Source of the DNA: CAZCWX01 sp964502465
GTDB taxonomy: Bacteria > Desulfobacterota > Binatia > Bin18
Length of the DNA stretch: 8,786 nt
NCBI GenBank assembly: GCA_964502465.1
Contig: CAZCWX010000136.1
Coordinates: forward strand, 1-8,786
Direction: 5' to 3'
The stretch's first letter is position 1. Every line of letters starts with the position of its first letter. This document shows, piece after piece, positions 4,965 through 8,786 of this stretch. The notes under the pieces were generated by a model. It did not search any database and had not been told where the DNA came from. It saw only the letters and a list, made by a program, of their open reading frames with translations. Both the position numbers and the translations under genes were made by a program.

Positions 4965-5498
4965 ATGGCAAAAGCAGTGTTTTGTATCGCCACGACCGAA
5001 GCCCAGGCCACCTCTATTGTAAACCAACTGAAGGCGGCGAATTTTTCCCATAACGATATCTCGGTCTTGTTCCCGGACAAAACCGGCACACGGGATTTTG
5101 CCCACGAACAGCACACCAAAGCACCCGAAGGCGCGGCCACGGGCGCGGGTACAGGAGGATTGTTGGGAGGCGCTTTAGGCTGGCTGGTGGGGATCGGGGC
5201 CTTAGCCATTCCCGGCTTAGGGCCATTCATCGCGGCGGGACCGATTATGGCCGCCCTCAGTGGGGCTGCGGCGGGCGCAGCGCTCGGGGGTATCACGGGG
5301 GCGCTCATTGGGCTGGGCATTCCGGAATATGAGGCCAAGCGCTACGAAGGGAAAATCAAAGAAGGCAACATTCTGATTTCCGTCCACACGGAAGATAGTA
5401 CCGAGCGGGATCGTGCCAAGGCCATTTTTGAGCGTGCCGAGGCAGAGGACATCTCGTACACGGAAGAGAAGGGAGTGGCGAAAGAGGATCGGGCGTAA
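4965..5498 (+). CDS. General-stress-type protein with glycine-zipper membrane segment
   Basis: A 177-aa protein; ATG 4965 follows GAGGAGGA (4953-4960). Residues 3-37 (VFCIATTEAQATSIVNQLKA, then FSHNDISVLFPD) form a beta-alpha-beta start like the YflT/general stress protein 17M fold or related DUF1269-like proteins. Residues 56-119 are a long Gly/Ala-rich hydrophobic region with many small-xxx-small spacings (GTGGLLGGALG, then GAAAGAALGGITGALIG), a glycine-zipper pattern that usually inserts in membranes. Residues 123-165 (YEGKIKEGNILISVHTED, then a helix) complete the soluble fold. So a membrane hairpin appears inserted between the halves of a small alpha/beta domain. Proteins of this layout are widespread next to BON and CsbD genes. 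Function unknown; a stress-related membrane role is inferred. Confidence 0.8.
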   Translation: MAKAVFCIATTEAQATSIVNQLKAANFSHNDISVLFPDKTGTRDFAHEQHTKAPEGAATGAGTGGLLGGALGWLVGIGALAIPGLGPFIAAGPIMAALSGAAAGAALGGITGALIGLGIPEYEAKRYEGKIKEGNILISVHTEDSTERDRAKAIFERAEAEDISYTEEKGVAKEDRA

Positions 5499-5530
5499 AC
5501 CCGCGCCCACGTCGGTGAGAGGGTGCTTTA

Positions 5531-5592
5531 GAACGGAAGCCGGAGGACCATTGCATGCGCCTCCGGCAGCATCAGGTATTCCCCTGCCGTTC
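5531..5592 (+). repeat. Structured leader before the 34-aa gene
   Basis: GCCGGAGG at 5539-5546 pairs perfectly with CCTCCGGC at 5560-5567 around a 13-base loop. An outer helix GAACGG 5531-5536 with CCGTTC 5587-5592 could close over it, with a 19-base asymmetric bulge on the right side. It starts 32 bases after the glycine-zipper gene's stop and ends 39 bases before ATG 5632. There is no T-run, so it is not a textbook terminator. It could be a transcript-processing stem, an attenuator or part of a small RNA. Confidence 0.45.
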
Positions 5593-5631
5593 TCCCGCTT
5601 CCCCTCAAACCAAAGGAAATGGAGGATCGCT

Positions 5632-5736
5632 ATGCGTAACACAGAACAAGGGGCGATTGGGTGGGGCTTACTCTGGTTATTGGGAGTACCTATCCCGATA
5701 TTAGTGGTGCTGTTTCTGGTGCGCGGTTGCACATGA
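5632..5736 (+). CDS. 34-aa single-pass membrane microprotein
   Basis: ATG 5632 has GGAGG at 5621-5625 with six bases of spacing, an excellent site. The peptide has a polar start (MRNTEQGAIG), one hydrophobic span of about 20 residues (WGLLWLLGVPIPILVVLFLV) and ends RGCT. The paired prolines in the G-V-P-I-P motif within the helix, and the Arg-Gly-Cys end, look selected rather than random. Short proteins with a 'LLW-LG-IPIPI' core are seen as unnamed small proteins in several bacterial groups; I know of no assigned function. It most likely inserts in the inner membrane. It may modulate a neighbouring membrane protein, but that is inference. Its size is below usual annotation cutoffs. Confidence 0.7.
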   Translation: MRNTEQGAIGWGLLWLLGVPIPILVVLFLVRGCT

Positions 5737-5794
5737 TGCCGCCACGTTTGTCTAAAAGTTTACCGGTCTAAGGTTTCTCTAACGAAAGGAGACG

Positions 5795-6109
5795 ATGATG
5801 TTACCAAGAGTGCTCTCAGTATTATTCGTGACCATCGCGTTGGTCGTGTGGGCGAGCGTCCCGGTGTGGGCGGCCGACATGCATCAAGGCAAGGTAGTTG
5901 AGGTCGGCGCCGGCAAGCTGGCGATGACGGATATGGCGGGCAAGAACCAACATACCCATGAGGTGGCCGCTGATGCAGCCGTCACCTGTGAAGGCAAAAC
6001 GTGCGGGCTCACCGATGTGCAGGTGGGTGACATGGTCACGGTGACCACCGACACGAAAGATGGCAAAACCGTGGCGACCAAGATCGAGGCGAAGAAGGCG
6101 GGCAGTTAA
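5795..6109 (+). CDS. Small secreted beta-rich protein with CxxxxC motif
   Basis: A 104-aa protein, or 103 aa if the second ATG (5798) is used: AGGAG at 5787-5791 is only three bases from ATG 5795 but six from 5798, so 5798 may be the true start. A Sec signal peptide (MMLPRVLSVLFVTIALVVWA, then SVPVWA) probably ends at VWA before ADMHQGKV, near residue 27. The mature region is a small beta domain: VVEVGAGKLAMTDMAGKNQ, then THEV, then VTCEGKTCGLTDVQVGDMVT, then DGKTVATKIEA. The order 'value, then rule on how strongly it acts' resembles DUF5666-like OB-type periplasmic domains, but I am not sure of the family. The two cysteines, four residues apart in CEGKTC, may form a disulfide or bind metal together with the His residues in MHQG and HTHE. 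Metal binding is speculative. Confidence 0.75.
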   Translation: MMLPRVLSVLFVTIALVVWASVPVWAADMHQGKVVEVGAGKLAMTDMAGKNQHTHEVAADAAVTCEGKTCGLTDVQVGDMVTVTTDTKDGKTVATKIEAKKAGS

Positions 6110-6147
6110 GCGACAAGGCTAGCCGTGGTGAGCGCTGGGAATGGTAG

Positions 6148-6221
6148 GGGGCGGAGACCATGAAGGATGCTTTGACAAGCACCCGCCCCTGCCGCCCGGT
6201 CAGAGCAAGGAGCAGGGGCGG
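6148..6221 (+). promoter_or_regulatory. Two competing GC-rich stems before the 24-aa gene
   Basis: CCGCCCCTGC at 6183-6192 is the exact reverse complement of GCAGGGGCGG at 6212-6221 (10-bp stem, 19-base loop). The same CCGCCCC can instead pair with an earlier GGGGCGG at 6148-6154. The second stem would be followed by a moderately T-rich stretch (CTGTCTCTGTGTCCTGTT), which is too broken for a strong intrinsic terminator. The three-part layout resembles a terminator/antiterminator switch. Its actual function is unknown. Confidence 0.35.
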
Positions 6222-6293
6222 CCTGTCTCTGTGTCCTGTTAGAGGAGCTAGCTCAACGGTGATCCGCTCACACGCAAGAAAGGAGGAAACGAC

Positions 6294-6368
6294 ATGAACA
6301 ACATTTTTTACCTTATTGGCCTCGTGGTGGTGGTGCTCTTCGTTCTTGGTTACGTCGGCCTGCGGTAG
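6294..6368 (+). CDS. 24-aa hydrophobic membrane microprotein
   Basis: ATG 6294 has AAGGAGG (6280-6286) with seven bases of spacing, one of the best ribosome sites in the window. The peptide opens MNNIFYLIGLVVVVLFVLG and ends YVGLR before TAG: a short polar start, one hydrophobic helix of about 18 residues and a terminal arginine. Peptides of nearly this form (MNNI-Y-IG--VVVL-VL---GLR) occur as unnamed tiny proteins in several environmental bacteria, which supports a real gene. It should span the inner membrane once. Function unknown; a regulator or stabiliser of a membrane complex is possible. It is too short for many gene callers. Confidence 0.7.
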   Translation: MNNIFYLIGLVVVVLFVLGYVGLR

Positions 6369-6439
6369 CCTGGAGCGGCGCAAGGGATTGTGCCCAGTTG
6401 CCGTCGTTTCACGGATTGGGTGTGAGACAGCATATCCGT

Positions 6440-7084
6440 ATGAAGACAAAACTGGCAGGTAGACTGAGCGGGTTCCTTCTCGGAGCCGTCGCCACTTTCT
6501 CTGCTTTCTCTATCCTGTGCGCCAGCGCCACAGATCCTGCGTCCATTACCGAGTACACCACTGCGCTGCTTACACCTGAGGTGCAGGTGAGCTCCCAGGC
6601 GTGGAGAGGGAAAGGCGATCTCTTGCCGTCGTGGCCCATTGGAGTTACTCCCTCCTCTCCCACCACTGACTTGCTCCACCATCGTCTCTCTCGTTTCAAT
6701 CCTGACACCGAGAGCCTGGATGTCACCCTATCATATAAGCTCACTAACGCGGTCTTTCTCTCTGGTGGTGGGCGGTTTCTCTTGGATCGGGGATCTGGGT
6801 CCCTGAAACCGTGGGCGGCAAAGTTCGGCGTGAATTTCCAAAGCCCATGGATGTTTCTCAATCGCAGCGTACAATCAGTCAGCTCAGCCGAGTTTCGGTT
6901 TCGTGAAAATCACGAATGGAGTACCGACTTCTCCGTGCGAGCCGGGCTGCGGTGGAGTGACGTCGGCGCGCCGAACCGCTCCCTTGCGTTCCTGCTCGAA
7001 TGTTTTACGGGCGAGTCCCGGAGCAGGCAGGGGGATCAGCAGAGAATCGACTACCTTGGCCTCGGGCTCCACTACTGGTGGTAG
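6440..7084 (+). CDS. DUF1207-like outer-membrane beta-barrel protein (short form)
   Basis: A 214-aa protein. I chose ATG 6440 because it begins a clean signal peptide (MKTKLAGRLSGFLLGAVATF, then SAFSILCASA before TDPA), although its ribosome site is weak; TTG 6398, TTG 6416 and GTG 6422 are in frame upstream. The mature part shows alternating strands ending in aromatic residues: SLDVTLSYKLTNAVFLSGGG, then WAAKFGVNFQSPW, then AEFRFRENHEWSTDFSVRAG, then RSLAFLLECFTGES. The end is DYLGLGLHYWW, a typical outer-membrane insertion signal. The pattern 'RAGLRW ... LAFLLECFTG ... IDYLGLGLHY' recalls the end of DUF1207 proteins, which are usually around 300 residues or more. Here the N-terminal half of that family seems missing, so this is either a short variant or a decayed relative. 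Family call moderate. Confidence 0.6.
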   Translation: MKTKLAGRLSGFLLGAVATFSAFSILCASATDPASITEYTTALLTPEVQVSSQAWRGKGDLLPSWPIGVTPSSPTTDLLHHRLSRFNPDTESLDVTLSYKLTNAVFLSGGGRFLLDRGSGSLKPWAAKFGVNFQSPWMFLNRSVQSVSSAEFRFRENHEWSTDFSVRAGLRWSDVGAPNRSLAFLLECFTGESRSRQGDQQRIDYLGLGLHYWW

Positions 7085-7198
7085 CAACACCGTGACGACC
7101 GGCCGCTCTCACAGGGGGCCGTGCAGGCTCCGACCTTGAGCAACGGGGGGGACTGCGATATGGGAAGCAGCGTCATTAGGAGAAAAAAGGAGGAAGCG

Positions 7199-8758
7199 AT
7201 GCCCAATATTTTGCTCGTCTATCCCAAGTTCCCCCTGTCGTACTGGGGGTTTCAGTATGCGCTGGACTTTGTGGGCCGAAAGGCGTGCATGCCGCCGCTG
7301 GGACTCATTACGGTTGCGGCCATGTTTCCTCGTGAGAGCTATAGGCTGCGCGTGGTGGACATGAATGTGGAGACGCTGTCGGATACCCATTTGGCCTGGG
7401 CCGACGTGGTGATGACCTCGAGCATGATTGTCCAGCAGGCCTCCCTCTACGACGTGGTGCGGCGATGTAATAAGAAAGGGATTCCCATTGTTGCCGGGGG
7501 TCCCTACCCCACCTCCTACTCCGACGACATCAAACGGGACTTAGGGAGCGGCAATCGCATAGATCACTACGTCTTGGGCGAGGTGGAAGCGACGTTTCCT
7601 CTTTTTCTGGAGCAGCTGGCGCAGGGGGAAGCCCGCGAAGTGTACAACGAACCCCAACGGCCTGACGGGAAAGTCCTGAAGCCCGATATCGGCTCCACGC
7701 CGCTGCCGCGGTATGAGCTGCTGGACTTAGAGGCCTATCACATGATGACGGTGCAGTTTTGTCGCGGCTGTCCCTGGGAATGCGAGTGGTGCGATATCAC
7801 CAAACTGTTTGGCCGCGTCACGCGGACCAAAACCAACGCCCAAATGATTAGAGAGTTTCAACGGCTCTATGATCTCGGGTGGCGGGGCCCCGTATTTCTG
7901 GTGGACGACAATTTTATCGGCAATCGGCGCAATGCGTTGCGTCTGTTGCCGGCGCTGGCGCAGTGGCAGCAGGCGTATGGCTATCCCTTTACCTTGTGCA
8001 CGGAGGCGAGTGTGGATCTGGTGGAGCATCCGGAGCTGCTCAATGCGCTGCCGGAAGCGGGGTTTGGTCTGATTTTCTGCGGGATCGAGACCCTGAGCCT
8101 CGAGGCGCTCCTGACGATGAAAAAGCAGCAGAACACCCGCAAAACCGCCGCCGGCTATGACGAACACTACCTGTTGCAGGCGGTGCGGACCATTCAAGAA
8201 AAGGGGATTGAGGTGGCCGCCGGCTTCATCTTAGGCGCCGATGGCGACACAGAAGCCGCGTTTGATGCGCATATCGAGTTTATTCAAACGGCGGGCATTG
8301 TGATGGCCATGGAAGGGCTGTTGACCGTCCTGAAAGACACCACGCTCTATACGCGGTTGGAGCGCGAGGGGCGATTAGTCGGAGAATCGGGGGGGAATAA
8401 TGTCAGTACGACGCTAAACTTTCTGCCGCAAATCGAGCGGGACACGCTGCTTGCCGGGTACAAGCGGGTGCTCTCGACCCTCTACGATCCGACGCTGCGC
8501 AACTACTTTGAACGGTGCTGGACGATGGTGCAGCACCTGCATCCGACGCAGTACCGCGTGCGGCGCGTCGGGAGGCGGGAAGTCACCGCCTTTTGCAAAA
8601 CGCTGTGGCGACAACTCCCCTCGCGGCAGGGGATGGCCTATGCGCGCTTTTTGGCCCGCGTGTTGCGGCACCGGCCGCGGATGTTTCCCGAAGCGGTTCG
8701 CTTTGCCATTGAGGGCTACCATTTCGAGAAAGTAACCCGACAGGTGGTCGCGGGCTAA
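7199..8758 (+). CDS. B12-binding radical SAM protein with DUF4070-like C-terminus
   Basis: A 519-aa cytoplasmic enzyme. ATG 7199 follows AAGGAGG (7187-7193) with five bases of spacing and is preferred over the GTG 78 bases upstream. Residues 1-150 are a cobalamin-binding Rossmann domain (MPNILLVYPKFP, then PPLGLITVAAMFP, then IVAGGPYPTS), but the DxHxxG His is absent: VVDMNVE has Asp54 and Asn56, so cobalamin would be held without lower His ligation, as in several methylases. The radical SAM cluster motif CxxxCxxC is Cys191-Cys195-Cys198 (CPWECEWCD), preceded by an extra Cys188. A TIM-barrel follows (FLVDDNFIGN, FCGIETLS, AAGFILGADGDTE), then a DUF4070-type C-terminus (LYDPTLRNYFERCW and a basic helical end). 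The length and layout equal those of hopanoid C-2 methylase HpnP, but no other hopanoid gene is present, so I give no substrate. It starts 114 bases after the barrel gene. Confidence 0.92.
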   Translation: MPNILLVYPKFPLSYWGFQYALDFVGRKACMPPLGLITVAAMFPRESYRLRVVDMNVETLSDTHLAWADVVMTSSMIVQQASLYDVVRRCNKKGIPIVAGGPYPTSYSDDIKRDLGSGNRIDHYVLGEVEATFPLFLEQLAQGEAREVYNEPQRPDGKVLKPDIGSTPLPRYELLDLEAYHMMTVQFCRGCPWECEWCDITKLFGRVTRTKTNAQMIREFQRLYDLGWRGPVFLVDDNFIGNRRNALRLLPALAQWQQAYGYPFTLCTEASVDLVEHPELLNALPEAGFGLIFCGIETLSLEALLTMKKQQNTRKTAAGYDEHYLLQAVRTIQEKGIEVAAGFILGADGDTEAAFDAHIEFIQTAGIVMAMEGLLTVLKDTTLYTRLEREGRLVGESGGNNVSTTLNFLPQIERDTLLAGYKRVLSTLYDPTLRNYFERCWTMVQHLHPTQYRVRRVGRREVTAFCKTLWRQLPSRQGMAYARFLARVLRHRPRMFPEAVRFAIEGYHFEKVTRQVVAG

Positions 8759-8786
8759 AGGCACGCGAGGTGGAATGGGCAAAGGA

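Noticed and set aside
6160..6297. A 45-codon frame before the 24-aa gene whose TGA overlaps the next ATG
   Set aside because: Rich in Arg/Ser/Thr with no domain, weak ribosome site, and mostly produced by the GC-rich stem sequence.

Overview
This window is moderately GC-rich bacterial DNA. Every gene I can support lies on the + strand, and most have strong purine-rich ribosome binding sites. A BON-domain protein with a lipobox-like signal, two other Sec signal peptides, a probable outer-membrane beta-barrel and YqjD/YqjE-like envelope proteins point to a Gram-negative (diderm) organism. The mix of PRC-barrel, CsbD, DUF3618, BON and glycine-zipper stress proteins with very small membrane proteins is common in environmental lineages such as Nitrospirota, Methylomirabilota and various Proteobacteria. 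I cannot name a genus from the sequence alone.

Layout: the 3' end of a PRC-barrel protein (3-131) is followed by a 14-bp perfect hairpin and a non-coding stretch. Next come a 101-aa soluble protein (378-683) and an AI-2E/PerM-type membrane protein with a long polar C-terminal tail ending in a cysteine motif (755-2248). A 487-bp non-coding region (2249-2735) holds two GC-rich hairpins, two 37-bp direct repeats 40 bp apart, and between them a candidate sigma-E-type promoter. It leads into a tight gene group: a CsbD-like protein with a membrane-anchor tail (2736-3302), a YqjE/holin-III-like membrane protein (3306-3725) and a DUF3618 protein with an internal 29-residue tandem duplication (3689-4438). 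These are followed by a BON-domain lipoprotein (4543-4947) and a glycine-zipper general-stress-type protein (4965-5498). A series of small proteins comes next: a 34-aa membrane peptide (5632-5736), a 104-aa secreted protein (5795-6109) and a 24-aa membrane peptide (6294-6368). A DUF1207-like outer-membrane barrel (6440-7084) and a complete B12-binding radical SAM protein with a DUF4070-like tail (7199-8758) close the window.

Inferred shared role: most of the genes look like an envelope or osmotic stress island. CsbD and general-stress-type proteins respond to stress, YqjD/YqjE/DUF3618 proteins are inner-membrane anchored, BON and PRC-barrel domains act at membrane or periplasmic surfaces, and AI-2E family members include exporters and antiporters. 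The radical SAM enzyme has the domain layout of hopanoid C-2 methylase HpnP. If it modifies a membrane lipid it would fit the envelope theme, but its substrate is unknown.

The least explained parts are the repeat and promoter region before the CsbD gene, the hairpin that may hide the BON gene's ribosome binding site, the competing GC-rich stems before the 24-aa gene, and the two microproteins. No tRNA, rRNA, insertion sequence, transposase or cas gene was recognised.
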